DNA of 64,000 nt from CAYSRC01 sp964446385 (GCA_964446385.1 CAYUOH010000006.1:1-64000); one strand, 5' to 3'. Numbered from the stretch's first letter, positions 1 to 9,755 are shown. Program-made: numbers and translations. The notes: generated from the letters alone by a model not told the origin.

Positions 1-1905
1 ATCGATGCGAAGCATTGTGGGGGGGAGCTCGTCTCGGGGATCGCGTCCGGGCTTTTGAAGTTCCTTAACGATATCCTCAATTGTAGGGGCGCCTAAGCCG
101 CACTTCGCCGCAAGCTGTTCGATACCGAGGGTTGCCGTAATCTTTTCAAGACCGCTTACCTTCGGCGTTCCGATGTCCGCAAGGGAATACCCGCAGGTTT
201 CAAGGAGTGTTTTCGCTGCGCCGTAACTTTCCGGGTGAACACCGGTGTTGTCCAGAACATTCTTACCGTCCGGCACACGGAGGAAGCCGGCGCACTGCTC
301 ATAGGCCTTTGGTCCGATTTTGGGTACCTTTGTAACGGCGCTTCGTGTTGTGAACGGACCGTTCTCTTCACGGTAGGCTACTATGTTCTTAGCGGTAGTG
401 GTTGAAAGACCGGCTACATGGGCAAGCAGGGAGGGACTTGCTGTATTCAGATCTACGCCGACAGCGTTGACGCAGTCCTCCACAACGCCCGCAAGGGATT
501 CATCCAGACGGGCCTGGGGCATGTCGTGCTGGTATTGGCCTACGCCGATGGATTTGGGGTCAATCTTTACTAGCTCCGCAAGGGGATCTTGCAGACGGCG
601 CGCGATACTTACCGCGGAGCGGAGGGCAACGTCGTAATCGGGAAATTCGGTGGCTCCAAGCTTGGACGCAGAATACACCGAAGCTCCGGCTTCATTTACC
701 ATCATATACGCCACACTGGGCATATCTTTTATCAGATCCGCAACAAAGATTTCGGATTCTTTACTGGCGGTTCCGTTACCGATGGCGATGGCAGTAACAT
801 TGTAGCGCTTTATCATACCTGATAGGATTTTCGTAGCCTCAATGGTTTTGTTCGCGGGAGGGGTGGGATAGACGACTCCGGTCTCAAGAACTTTACCGGT
901 AGCGTCCACCACGGCGATTTTGCATCCTGTACGGTATGCAGGGTCGAAGCCCATCGTAACCATATTTCGGACGGGTGGCTGCATAAGCAGGGGTTTGAGG
1001 TTGACGCCGAACATTTTGATGGCCTGTTCGTTAGCCATGTCACTAAGGTCGGCGCGGATTTCACGCTCCACAGAGGGGAATATCAGACGGCGGTAGGAAT
1101 CCAGCGCGGCGTCCTTTACAAGATCGTAGGCTACAGATTCTTCGTTTGTCAGTGTGCGGTTGTATATTATATTCATTGCCAGATCTTCATCAACGGTGAT
1201 GCCGACCTTCAGAAGTTTTTCCTTTTCACCGCGGTTCACAGCAAGCACACGATGGCTTGGAATTTTAGCGACAGGCTCGGTATAGTTGTAGTACTGGCAG
1301 TAGACCGAATCCTCCTTTGTGGCGGCGTCGGACTGCACCATACCTTTTTTATGTATAAGGTCCTTCAGCAGGCGGCGGAGATCAGCGTTGTCACTTATGT
1401 CCTCGGCGATGATATCCATCGCGCCGGCAAGGGCATCTTCGGTAGATTCCACTCCTTTTTCGGCGTCGATGAATGGCTCCGCAAGGTCTCCTGGAGTACC
1501 TTCGGTAATATTCTGGGCAAGACAAATTTCTGCAAGAGGCTCTAGACCCTTTTCACGGGCGACAGTGGCGCGTGTGCGGCGTTTCTGTTTGTAGGGGCGG
1601 TAGATGTCCTCAAGCTCCGCCAGAGTTGCGGCTCCTTCGATGGCTGAGGCAAGCTGATCCGTCATTTTGCCCTGCTCGGTGATGCTTCCGGTGACCTCTT
1701 CGCGGCGCTTATCCAAATTGCGCAGATACTGCAGCCTGTCCGCGATTTCGCGGATAAGCTGGTCATCCATGGTGCCGTGCATTTCCTTGCGGTAGCGGGC
1801 GATAAATGGAACCGTATTGCCCTCGTCCAGAAGGTTAACCACATTTTCCACATGGTTGAGCTTCTGATTGAATTCATTTGTCAGAATTGTTACGTTTTTA
1901 TCCAT
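1..1905 (-). CDS. tex: Tex-family transcription accessory protein (3' end outside window)
   Basis: Reading the minus strand from an ATG at 1905-1903 gives 635 codons without a stop up to the window edge. Tex proteins are about 720 residues, so only the C-terminal part including the S1 RNA-binding domain is missing. The N-terminus (MDKNVTILTNEFNQKLNHVE) and PFIARYRKEMHGTMDD match the helical Tex N-terminal domain. The middle carries the YqgF-like core (MGFDPAYRTGCKIAVVD), followed by SIGVGQYQHDM and helix-hairpin-helix segments. Tex binds nucleic acid and affects transcription; its exact role is not well defined. An AAGGA ribosome site lies about 7 bases upstream. Confidence 0.93.
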   Translation of the reverse strand, partial: MDKNVTILTNEFNQKLNHVENVVNLLDEGNTVPFIARYRKEMHGTMDDQLIREIADRLQYLRNLDKRREEVTGSITEQGKMTDQLASAIEGAATLAELEDIYRPYKQKRRTRATVAREKGLEPLAEICLAQNITEGTPGDLAEPFIDAEKGVESTEDALAGAMDIIAEDISDNADLRRLLKDLIHKKGMVQSDAATKEDSVYCQYYNYTEPVAKIPSHRVLAVNRGEKEKLLKVGITVDEDLAMNIIYNRTLTNEESVAYDLVKDAALDSYRRLIFPSVEREIRADLSDMANEQAIKMFGVNLKPLLMQPPVRNMVTMGFDPAYRTGCKIAVVDATGKVLETGVVYPTPPANKTIEATKILSGMIKRYNVTAIAIGNGTASKESEIFVADLIKDMPSVAYMMVNEAGASVYSASKLGATEFPDYDVALRSAVSIARRLQDPLAELVKIDPKSIGVGQYQHDMPQARLDESLAGVVEDCVNAVGVDLNTASPSLLAHVAGLSTTTAKNIVAYREENGPFTTRSAVTKVPKIGPKAYEQCAGFLRVPDGKNVLDNTGVHPESYGAAKTLLETCGYSLADIGTPKVSGLEKITATLGIEQLAAKCGLGAPTIEDIVKELQKPGRDPRDELPPTMLRID

Positions 1906-1946
1906 AAAGATCCTTAGAAAAGTGTATTGAATGAACAAGCTCTGAT

Positions 1947-1974
1947 ATTATATCAGACAGTGCTGATTATTCAA
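1947..1974 (-). promoter_or_regulatory. sigma-A type promoter for tex
   Basis: On the minus strand TTGAAT (1974-1969) and TATAAT (1952-1947) are separated by 16 bases, about 40 bases upstream of the tex start codon. Confidence 0.6.
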
Positions 1975-2050
1975 ATTGTAAAAAACAACAAGATTGTTTG
2001 TTTTTATGTTATTATATATTTCAAAGTGGCGCATATATTTCTGTTTCCGT

Positions 2051-2305
2051 CATCACAACACCCCTGTAATTCCTCAGCAGTATCTGCCTTTGTTTCCCGG
2101 TTTTGCCGAAAGGCGGGCATGGACCCCTTCAAGGCCCTTTTGGCCATCACAATCAACTCTGCGAAGAAGCTCGGCTTATTTTGACCGAGTAGGTTCGCCG
2201 GAGCCCGGCAAGGACGCCGATATCGTCCTCGCGAAGGGAAACCACAAAGTCAACGATTCCGAAATCGTTAAGGTTATCGTCGACGGAAAGTTACTGGTTA
2301 AATAA
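2051..2305 (+). pseudogene. Remnant of an imidazolonepropionase-like amidohydrolase (C-terminal end, frameshifted)
   Basis: Only the last ~85 residues of an amidohydrolase can be read, and only by switching frames twice. One frame gives NTPVIPQQYLPLF (family: DHPVIP). The next gives RKAGMDPFKALLAITINSA up to about 2183. The first frame then resumes with DRVGSPEPGKDADIVLAKG and ends at TAA 2303-2305. These pieces are collinear with the C-terminus of metal-dependent amidohydrolases (DRVGSLEPGKDADIVI motif). The N-terminal three quarters, including the metal-binding HxH, is absent. The stop overlaps the ATG of the next gene by one base (TAATG), a fossil of translational coupling. Confidence 0.75.
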
Positions 2306-3531
2306 TGGATATCGTAATAATCGGCGGCGGGGCTTCGGGCCTCTTCGCCTCCGTTGCTGTCGCTGGAGCGGCGGATTGCCGCGTAACGCTTTTCGAGCGG
2401 CAGTCCCGGGTTGGCCGCAAGCTGGCTGCCACTGGCAACGGACGCTGTAATCTGAGCAACACAAACGCCGCACCTTCCCGTTATCACGGGAATGGCGGAT
2501 CTTTTGCTGCAGCGGCGCTTGAACGTCTTGATGTAGGGCATACGCTCCGGCTGTTTGAAAGCCTCGGACTTGCCATTAAGGAAGAATCCGATGGAAAGAT
2601 ATACCCCTACAGTGACAGTGCACTGAGCGTTGTGGACGTTCTGCGTCTTGCCGCTGATTCCGCAGGTGTATATACAGTCACCGATACAGAAATCACGTCA
2701 ATAAAAAAGAAAGACGGCAGGTTCGTTCTTGCTGCCGAAAACGTTAGTTATTATGCCGACCGTGTAATTGTGGCCTGCGGAGGTTCGGCCGCTGCAACCC
2801 TCGGGGGAACCGACAGTGGCTACAAACTTCTCCGGAGTCTGGGTCACAGACTTCTGCCGCAGTACCCCTCACTTGTGCAAGTTAAGACCGATACCGAATA
2901 CGTCCGGTCTCTCAAAGGTATACGAGCAGACGGCTGCGGCGTCACTCTTAAATCCGACGGACGGGTGGTCTCGGAGACCAAAGGAGAAGTCCAGTTCACC
3001 GAATACGGTCTTTCAGGTCCAGCGATATTTGAAATATCCCGAGAGGTATCCACCGGAAAAGGCAAAATGACGGTTTGTCTCGACCTTTTCCCTCCAGCCA
3101 AGAACGTGGATGCGATATATTCCATGCTTGCAAAACGACGTGGAAATTATCCGGAACGCACCGCCGAAAACTACCTGACCGGTATGCTGCAGAACCGGCT
3201 GGGCCGTGTTGTGCTTAAATATGCCGGCATTTCCGGCAACACCGTCGTGGGTGAACTTTCCGATGATGATCTCAAACGCACAGCCACGGTGATAAAAGCA
3301 TTTCCGTTTCAGATAAAGGGAACCATGGGCCTTTCAAATGCACAGGTTACCGCTGGGGGAATTGATACCACCGAATTCTATCCGGAAACGCTTGAAAGCA
3401 GGCTCTGCCCCGGACTTTTCGCCTGCGGCGAGGTGCTTGATATCGATGGCGACTGTGGCGGTTACAACTTGCAGTGGGCATGGTCGTCCGGCCATCTTGC
3501 GGGAATATCCGCAGTTCAAAACTTATTGTGA
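2305..3531 (+). CDS. NAD(P)/FAD-dependent oxidoreductase, HI0933/YhiN/BaiN family
   Basis: A 408-residue flavoprotein. The N-terminus has the FAD dinucleotide-binding motif IIGGGASGLFA (residues about 4-14). The HI0933 signature RVGRKLAATGNGRCNLSN follows near residue 37, and the C-terminal FAD-contact region ends GGYNLQWAWSSGHLAG. Length and motif order match the family, whose members include BaiN of bile-acid 7-dehydroxylation; most members have no defined substrate, so none is assigned. The start overlaps the stop of the upstream amidohydrolase remnant. Confidence 0.88.
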   Translation: MDIVIIGGGASGLFASVAVAGAADCRVTLFERQSRVGRKLAATGNGRCNLSNTNAAPSRYHGNGGSFAAAALERLDVGHTLRLFESLGLAIKEESDGKIYPYSDSALSVVDVLRLAADSAGVYTVTDTEITSIKKKDGRFVLAAENVSYYADRVIVACGGSAAATLGGTDSGYKLLRSLGHRLLPQYPSLVQVKTDTEYVRSLKGIRADGCGVTLKSDGRVVSETKGEVQFTEYGLSGPAIFEISREVSTGKGKMTVCLDLFPPAKNVDAIYSMLAKRRGNYPERTAENYLTGMLQNRLGRVVLKYAGISGNTVVGELSDDDLKRTATVIKAFPFQIKGTMGLSNAQVTAGGIDTTEFYPETLESRLCPGLFACGEVLDIDGDCGGYNLQWAWSSGHLAGISAVQNLL

Positions 3532-3543
3532 ATTGGTTATAAT
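3515..3543 (+). promoter_or_regulatory. Possible promoter for the C69 dipeptidase gene
   Basis: TTCAAA (3515-3520), 17 bases, then a perfect TATAAT (3538-3543), about 40 bases before the dipeptidase start. The -35 element is weak and lies inside the end of the upstream gene. Confidence 0.4.
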
Positions 3544-3583
3544 GTTATAGAATGAAAACAAATTATCCGGAGGATTTATAAGT

Positions 3584-5047
3584 ATGCCCTGTACCACCAT
3601 TCTCGCGGGGAAAAAAGCCACCAACGACGGCTCTACAATGATTGCCCGCACCGACGACGGCTTATTCGATGTTAAAAAACTTGTTGTTACCACTCCGTCA
3701 AAACAGCCCCGCAAATACAAGTCGATCAACAGTCATCTTAAGATAACACTACCTGAAAACCCTCTTCGGTACACCAACTGCCCCAGCGTTGACCCGTCCA
3801 ACGGCGTATGGCCGGCAAGCGGAATAAACGAGCTTAACGTTGGTATGACCGCCACCGAGACAATTACATCCAATCCCCGTGTAATGGGCGCCGACCCATA
3901 TGTTGAATACAAAAAGTCCGTAAAGCGTGGTGAGAAGGAGATTATTGGCGGAATCGGCGAGGAAGACATTGTTCTTCTTGTCCTGCCGTATATAAAAAGT
4001 GCCCGCGAGGGCGTGCTGCGCCTGGGCGCCCTGCTTAAAGAATATGGTACCTACGAGTCAAACGGCATAGCCTTCAACGACGAAACGGAGGTATGGTGGC
4101 TTGAAACCATCGGCGGTCACCACTGGATAGCCCGCCGCGTGGCTGACGAAGAGGTCGTTATAATGCCCAACCGTTTTGGCCTTGACAAATTTGATATGAA
4201 CGATGCTTTCGGAAAACAGAAGGATAATCTCTGCTCCGAGGATCTACGCGAGTTCATAACAGACAACTTCCTCGATCTCAACAAAGACAACGTGTTCAAC
4301 CCAAGGTATGTGTTTGGTTCGCATACTGACACCGACCATATCTACAACACTCCGCGCGCTTGGTTTATGGGCAGATATATCAACCCCAACGAATATAAAT
4401 GGGACGGTCTCGACGCCGATTTCACCCCCGAAAGCGACGACATCCCGTGGGCATTGATCCCCGAAAACAAGATTACGGTGGAGGATATAAAATACATGCT
4501 GTCCTCCTATTACCAGGGAACGCCCTACAATCCCTACCAGAAAGCCGACTCACAGAGCAAGGGCCTCTACCGCACCATAGGCATCAACCGCACCGGCGTG
4601 ATGGTTCTGTGTCAGATTCGCGGCTATATGCAAGACGCACTCAAGGGGGTTGAATGGCTTTCATTCGGAAGCACCACCTTCGGTGCTATGATTCCGGTGT
4701 ACACATCTGTAAACGTTATCCCCAAATACCTTGCTGACGTTACAACCGACGTTGATACAAACAATTTCTACTGGGCAAGTCGCACAATCGGCTCTCTGGC
4801 AGATCCTCATTTTGGAAACTGCATTGCTCTTGTCGAACGCTACCACAACGCAATAGCAAACGGCGCGCACCGTATTCTCAACGAATACGACGCGAAGATG
4901 CAGGAAATCGGGAACTACGCCCTTACAACTGAGGCTAACAGCAAGATATGCGAGATGGCCCGAAAAGAAACGCAGGATGCACTCAACAAGATAATGCTGG
5001 AGGCCAGCAAGGGCATGAAGAACGGCTACAACCGGGCAGACAACTGA
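3584..5047 (+). CDS. C69-family dipeptidase (PepD type)
   Basis: A 487-residue Ntn-hydrolase. It begins MPCTTILAGKKATNDGSTMI, the typical start of C69 dipeptidases, where the cysteine (here Cys3) becomes the N-terminal nucleophile after removal of a short propeptide. The DGSTMIARTDDG block and later GVWPASGINELNVGMTATET and EVWWLETIGGHHWIARR segments are family features. No signal peptide is seen, so it probably acts in the cytoplasm on imported dipeptides. A GGAGG ribosome site lies 10 bases before the ATG. The next gene starts 21 bases after its stop, suggesting cotranscription. Confidence 0.9.
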   Translation: MPCTTILAGKKATNDGSTMIARTDDGLFDVKKLVVTTPSKQPRKYKSINSHLKITLPENPLRYTNCPSVDPSNGVWPASGINELNVGMTATETITSNPRVMGADPYVEYKKSVKRGEKEIIGGIGEEDIVLLVLPYIKSAREGVLRLGALLKEYGTYESNGIAFNDETEVWWLETIGGHHWIARRVADEEVVIMPNRFGLDKFDMNDAFGKQKDNLCSEDLREFITDNFLDLNKDNVFNPRYVFGSHTDTDHIYNTPRAWFMGRYINPNEYKWDGLDADFTPESDDIPWALIPENKITVEDIKYMLSSYYQGTPYNPYQKADSQSKGLYRTIGINRTGVMVLCQIRGYMQDALKGVEWLSFGSTTFGAMIPVYTSVNVIPKYLADVTTDVDTNNFYWASRTIGSLADPHFGNCIALVERYHNAIANGAHRILNEYDAKMQEIGNYALTTEANSKICEMARKETQDALNKIMLEASKGMKNGYNRADN

Positions 5048-5068
5048 AAAAAGGCTGGAATTTTTGCT

Positions 5069-5992
5069 ATGGAAAAAAGAATCAACAAACCACTTGAACT
5101 GTACCGTGCACCGCTCAATTATGAGCTTGCCGGTAAACCTTTTCACATCATTCTCGACGACGGACGCGATCTTATGATCAATTTCATGGACGGCGAGAAT
5201 CTTCAGTGGGCGAAAAAGGGCGAGCCCTTTAGGTGGGAAACGTATCACGCCCTCAAGGGCGACGAGGAAATTTACTTTATCCATATCGCGCCCTTGGACG
5301 ACCCGAAGCACAACATCGTAATCGTCCTTGATCTTGCCAAGAATCTCGTTACATGGCTTGACACGATAGAAGGCCTTATCCCGGTTTCTGACCGTATCGT
5401 TACGCTTAAGCCCGTGTTTGGCGCTATAAAGCTTCCCGGCCGTCATCTTACCGAGGAGAGACATCATTTTACAAAGCGCATGGTTGGCAAACGTATTACC
5501 TGGCACTATAACCAAGGCTTCGCGGTAAAGCATATCTATTACAAGCCTCATTTCTACCGTCTTCCCGTGTTCGACAGACAAGGCACGTACAGGGACGCCG
5601 AAAGCTGCACAGACCCTGTTCAGAAGACAATATTGCAGGACAAGGCCGACCGTTTCAGACGCACAGAGGATTCCTATCCGTTCTGTGAGGAACCCTGCTT
5701 TCATATCACAATCAACAGCCATCTCAATTTCTTCGCCTTTGTCGAGGAAAACGAGACATACACCGATCCTCTGCTTGCCATGGGCGGCGGCGGACTGATC
5801 CTTCTTCAGGATATCGAGCGTATGGTCGAGGTCGGTCTCAGCTACAGCAAGGGCGACTATTACCTTGTAACGGCCTATGGTGTGGAAGGTTTTGAACCCG
5901 ACCCCGTGGAATCGTTTGAATCCCCGTATGATGAGACGGTTCTTAAAACCATCCCTTGTATCTACGACGAAGACCATTTCTCAGGGGATTGA
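5069..5992 (+). CDS. MoaF-like domain protein, function unknown
   Basis: A 307-residue soluble protein with no signal peptide or membrane segment. The C-terminal half has MVGKRITWHYNQGFAVKHIY followed by YRDAESC, which resembles MoaF C-terminal domains (GKRVxYxYxxxxAYEHIY...DTDRC). The N-terminal half (AGKPFHIILDDGRDLMINF; IVLDLAKNLVTW) resembles the repeating beta-barrel strands of the same family. MoaF was named from a molybdopterin locus, but the wider family has no settled function. No molybdenum-cofactor genes are nearby; the neighbour is a dipeptidase. The family call rests on remembered pattern similarity only. Confidence 0.5.
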   Translation: MEKRINKPLELYRAPLNYELAGKPFHIILDDGRDLMINFMDGENLQWAKKGEPFRWETYHALKGDEEIYFIHIAPLDDPKHNIVIVLDLAKNLVTWLDTIEGLIPVSDRIVTLKPVFGAIKLPGRHLTEERHHFTKRMVGKRITWHYNQGFAVKHIYYKPHFYRLPVFDRQGTYRDAESCTDPVQKTILQDKADRFRRTEDSYPFCEEPCFHITINSHLNFFAFVEENETYTDPLLAMGGGGLILLQDIERMVEVGLSYSKGDYYLVTAYGVEGFEPDPVESFESPYDETVLKTIPCIYDEDHFSGD

Positions 5993-6047
5993 AATTCTAT
6001 CCGAAGATTATTAACCGACTGCCGTCCCGTAAGAAGAGCAATAATAT

Positions 6048-6078
6048 AAGGCTTTCCCGAATGGGAAAGCCTTTTTTG
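6048..6078 (+). terminator. Rho-independent terminator after the MoaF-like gene
   Basis: A 10-bp stem (aggctttccc at 6049-6058 with gggaaagcct at 6063-6072), a GAAT loop and a T-rich tail. Confidence 0.85.
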
Positions 6079-6143
6079 TTGCACCTTCAATCCCGTTTGT
6101 TATATATTGAACATAGAATAATACTTTTTTGGGGAGGCTCATT

Positions 6144-8165
6144 ATGGTAAAGACAACTTGCAGTCCAGTGGATTTGTCGAAGGTAAAAATAAGTGACGAA
6201 TTCTGGAAAAAAGAGATGGAGCTTGTACGTACCGAGGTAATTCCCTACCAGTGGCGGGCTCTTAATGACAAGGTTGAAGGTGCCGAGCCCAGCTATGCCA
6301 TGCGCAACTTTGCCCTGGCCGGGAAAATCACCGCCGAGCGCCGTGCAAAAGGAGATGCCTACGAAGAAAAAATCTGGCCAATCGATATTCAGATGCTCCC
6401 TGATGATCCGGATCATCCGGAGGACCGTTTCTACGGATATGTGTTCCAGGACAGCGATTTTTCCAAATGGATAGAGGCTGTGGGTTACTCCCTTGCCCAG
6501 CATCCGGACCAGGAGCTTGAGGCTACCGCAGACGGAGCCATTGATATTGTATGCGCCGCGCAGCAGGAGAACGGCTATCTGGGCAGCTGCTACATAATCA
6601 ACAACGTCCATGCTCGTTTCAGTAACCTTAAGGACCATCACGAGCTTTACTGCTTCGGTCACCTTACCGAGGGAGCCGTGGCGTATTATCAGGCCACCGG
6701 CAAGGACAAACTTCTTAACGCCGCGCGCAAATACGCTGACTATATCTGCACTGTGTTCGGAAAAGGGGAGGGAAAGATACCCGGATACCCCGGCCACGAG
6801 ATTGCCGAGATGGCTCTTGTGCGCCTTTTCGACGTTACCGGTGACCAAAAGTATCTTAACCTTGCTACCTACTTTATTAACGAAAGAGGCACACGTCCAT
6901 ACTATTTCGACAACGAGGACCCTGAGGGTGCGGTAAGGGGCGGCAACAATATCCGCTACCGTTACTATCAGAGCCATCTGCCCGTACGAGAGCAGACCGA
7001 GGCCATCGGCCACGCCGTAAGGGCAACCTATCTTTTCAGCGGAATGGCAGACGTTGCTCGTCTGAACAAAGATGAAAGCCTTTACAATGCCAGCAGGACC
7101 TTGTGGGAAAACATCACTACACAAAAAATGTATATTACCGGAGGTATAGGCGGCACACACATCGGCGAGTCGTTCTCCTTCAACTACGACCTGCCAAACG
7201 ACACTGCCTATTCCGAAACCTGTGCCGCTATCGCGCTTATGTTCTTTGCCCGTCGAATGCTTCAAATGGATATCGACAGCAGATATTCCAACGTTATGGA
7301 GCGTGCACTTTACAACACAGTCCTGGCAGGTATGGCGCTTGACGGCAAGAGCTTTTTCTACGTCAATCCACTTGAGGTCAATCCTTATGCCTGCCGCAGG
7401 GACGAGCGTAAGTATCACGTAAAGCCGGTGCGCCAGAAATGGTTTGGATGCGCCTGCTGCCCGCCGAACATCGCCCGTCTTCTCGGATCCGTAGCAAGCT
7501 ACGCCTACACTGAAAGTGAAGACACTCTTTATATGCATCTGTATGTGGGCGGCGAAATTGAAAAAGATTACCCCGGCGCAAAGATTGTCTGGAACGTTGA
7601 AACAACCGTTCCCCGCGGCGGAAAACTGAAGATTACGGCGCAGAAGGTTGAAAACACCACCGGAAGAAAGCAGTCAATAGCAATCCGTATCCCTGAATGG
7701 TGTGACGGATATACGCTGAGCTGTGGTGATTTCGAAAAGCGTGAGGAAAAAGGATATGTTTACGTCACGGGAAGTATTGCCGAAGGCGACACGATAGATA
7801 TCGATTTCTCAACATCCGTAAGAATTATTTGTGCCAACAACGCCGTTGCAGAGGACTACGGCAAGGTAGCCGTAAGCTACGGCCCGATGGTTTACTGTCT
7901 TGAGGAAATTGACAACGGTCCGAATCTTCATACGCTTTCGCTTATTCCCGATGCCTGCAGCGCGCTGCTTGACACCGTGACAATCGAGGGCAACGAGATA
8001 GTTCGTATCACATTGCCCGGCAAGAGGGAGCTTCCCTCCAGAGTGCCCCTGTATTCGGTGTACGTCCCTGTGAAGTATGAAGATACAGCACTGCGGTTCA
8101 TTCCGTACTATGCTTGGGCTAACCGCTGCGAAGGCGAAATGAGAGTGTGGATTAATCAGATTTAA
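6144..8165 (+). CDS. GH127 beta-L-arabinofuranosidase
   Basis: A 673-residue glycoside hydrolase of the HypBA1 type, which removes terminal beta-L-arabinofuranose from plant glycans. The zinc-bound thiol catalytic site of the family is complete: Glu358 and Cys360 (SETCAAI), and Cys438-Cys439 (CACCPPN), one of which is the nucleophile. NGYLG and GHLTEGAVAYY belong to the (alpha/alpha)6 barrel. No signal peptide, so it likely acts on imported oligosaccharides. The start at ATG 6144 is preferred over TTG 6129 because GGGGAGG (6131-6137) sits 6 bases before it. A GH51 arabinofuranosidase lies at 53.9 kb. Confidence 0.93.
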   Translation: MVKTTCSPVDLSKVKISDEFWKKEMELVRTEVIPYQWRALNDKVEGAEPSYAMRNFALAGKITAERRAKGDAYEEKIWPIDIQMLPDDPDHPEDRFYGYVFQDSDFSKWIEAVGYSLAQHPDQELEATADGAIDIVCAAQQENGYLGSCYIINNVHARFSNLKDHHELYCFGHLTEGAVAYYQATGKDKLLNAARKYADYICTVFGKGEGKIPGYPGHEIAEMALVRLFDVTGDQKYLNLATYFINERGTRPYYFDNEDPEGAVRGGNNIRYRYYQSHLPVREQTEAIGHAVRATYLFSGMADVARLNKDESLYNASRTLWENITTQKMYITGGIGGTHIGESFSFNYDLPNDTAYSETCAAIALMFFARRMLQMDIDSRYSNVMERALYNTVLAGMALDGKSFFYVNPLEVNPYACRRDERKYHVKPVRQKWFGCACCPPNIARLLGSVASYAYTESEDTLYMHLYVGGEIEKDYPGAKIVWNVETTVPRGGKLKITAQKVENTTGRKQSIAIRIPEWCDGYTLSCGDFEKREEKGYVYVTGSIAEGDTIDIDFSTSVRIICANNAVAEDYGKVAVSYGPMVYCLEEIDNGPNLHTLSLIPDACSALLDTVTIEGNEIVRITLPGKRELPSRVPLYSVYVPVKYEDTALRFIPYYAWANRCEGEMRVWINQI

Positions 8166-8291
8166 GAACCAAAAAATGAGTATTGTTTATTATGCCTAAC
8201 GAATGTCAAAAACTTTGTCAAAATTGTCAAAGAGTATAATTTCAGCACATTTATACCCGTCGTCTGCTGCTGTAGATGCCGGGTTTCTTCA

Positions 8292-8334
8292 TTGAAATTA
8301 TAACTAAATGTAGTATACTTTTTAAAGTATATAC
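8292..8334 (+). promoter_or_regulatory. Promoter of the first MATE gene with an overlapping inverted repeat
   Basis: TTGAAA (8292-8297), 16 bases, TATACT (8314-8319). The -10 lies inside an inverted repeat, AGTATACTTT with AAAGTATATACT (8312-8334), where a repressor could bind. The tagtatacttttt core is repeated upstream of the second MATE gene (13090-13102). Confidence 0.5.
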
Positions 8335-8359
8335 TAATCCGGAAAGCAGGTTGCATTCG

Positions 8360-9730
8360 ATGTCAGCTAAGACTCTTAACAAAAACTATCTCAACATGAC
8401 GTCGGGCCCGATACTTTCGGCCCTTGTCCGTTTCTCGGTTCCCATGATGATCGGAGGCTTGTTCCAAGACCTCTACAGCCTGGTGGATATGACCATCGCG
8501 GGATATACTCTCGGAGACCATGCCATAGCGGCTATCTCTGCGTCCGCGGCCATTATGAATATGATGAACTATTCTGCCCGCGGATTTAACATGGGTACCT
8601 CCATCCTGGTGTCCAATGCCTTCGGCGAAGGTAATCTGGAAAAGACCAAAAAGACGATTATCGCCATGAATATCCTTTCGGTAGTAATTTCTATAGTCTT
8701 TACCGCACTGTTTCTTGTCTTTCTTGATCCGCTGCTCCGCGCCGTAAATACCCCCGCGGAGCTGTACGACGATGCAAAGCTTTTCGCCCTGATAATGATT
8801 CTGGGTCTGTTCTTCTGCATGTTTTACAACTCGTTCGCATGCATCTTCCGCGCGTTGGGCAACAGTAAGCTGCCGCTTTACTATCTGATATTCACAAGTA
8901 TCCTCAATATCATCCTTGTCTATGTATTCATAGTTTGGTTCGGTTGGGGTGTAGCCGGTGCGGCGCTCGCCACTATATTCAGCCAGCTTGTCTCGGCGGT
9001 GCTTTCGGGCATAAGCTTCTACAGGCTATTCCCCGAGATGAGATTCAAGATGTCTGATATAAAGGATGCCCTGCCAGTTATTCCCGACATGTTTATGGTT
9101 GGTATATCGGTTGCGGTAACCAACTCCATTTATGCCATTGGCGCGGTCGCAATCCAGGGAGCGGTCAACGCGCTCGGATCCGAGACCATCATCGCCCAGA
9201 GCGCGGCGCAGAAGGTCAGGATGTTTGCCACAATTCCCGCCGGTAATATCGCAAGCGCATGCGCGACATTCGCGGCTCAGAACTACGGCGCGCGCAACCA
9301 TGACCGCATCGTTAAAGGACTGGGCACCGGTATGGCGTTCAGCGCGGCACTCAACGTTGCCACGTACATCATCGTATTCTTCCTGGGTGGACCGATTACC
9401 CGCATTATCACCAATACGGCAAGCGAGGACGTTGTGTTTATGAGCGCGACGATGCTGCGCATCGAGTGTCTGTTTATCTGGGCGCAGACTGCCGTCATGG
9501 GATACAGAATGAGTATCCAGAGTCTCAATCGAAAGCTTATTCCCATGATGGGCACCGGTATAGAGCTTGTTATCCGCACGGTGTTCGCGCTGTATATCAC
9601 ACCGTTAGTCGGTTTTCGGGCTATTTCCTGGGCTGAAGTGGCGTCCTGGCTTATATCGGGCGGCGCTATGGTGATCTCGTTCTATATCCTAATAAAAGGA
9701 TTGAAATCAGGTAAATACAAACAAATATGA
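8360..9730 (+). CDS. MATE family multidrug/metabolite exporter (copy 1)
   Basis: A 456-residue membrane protein with about 12 hydrophobic segments. MATE features include SGPILSALVRFSVPMMIGGL at the N-terminus and SNAFGEGN after the second helix. The second half repeats the first, starting near PDMFMVGISVAVTNSIYAIG. MATE proteins export cationic drugs or metabolites in exchange for Na+ or H+. The start was set at ATG 8360 because the paralogue at 13142 begins at the same residue with a similar gaaagcaggt leader. The Tet(M)-like gene follows after 25 bases, so the two probably share a transcript. Confidence 0.92.
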   Translation: MSAKTLNKNYLNMTSGPILSALVRFSVPMMIGGLFQDLYSLVDMTIAGYTLGDHAIAAISASAAIMNMMNYSARGFNMGTSILVSNAFGEGNLEKTKKTIIAMNILSVVISIVFTALFLVFLDPLLRAVNTPAELYDDAKLFALIMILGLFFCMFYNSFACIFRALGNSKLPLYYLIFTSILNIILVYVFIVWFGWGVAGAALATIFSQLVSAVLSGISFYRLFPEMRFKMSDIKDALPVIPDMFMVGISVAVTNSIYAIGAVAIQGAVNALGSETIIAQSAAQKVRMFATIPAGNIASACATFAAQNYGARNHDRIVKGLGTGMAFSAALNVATYIIVFFLGGPITRIITNTASEDVVFMSATMLRIECLFIWAQTAVMGYRMSIQSLNRKLIPMMGTGIELVIRTVFALYITPLVGFRAISWAEVASWLISGGAMVISFYILIKGLKSGKYKQI

Positions 9731-9755
9731 TCAAACAACTCTAACGGAGTACTGG

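Noticed and set aside
4661..5977. Long minus-strand ORF of 438 codons opposite the dipeptidase and MoaF-like genes
   Set aside because: It spans two well-supported plus-strand genes, has no recognisable motif and is a mirror of their codon bias.
6087..7538. 483-codon minus-strand ORF opposite the GH127 gene
   Set aside because: The plus-strand gene has complete catalytic motifs; the opposite ORF resembles nothing and has no ribosome site.
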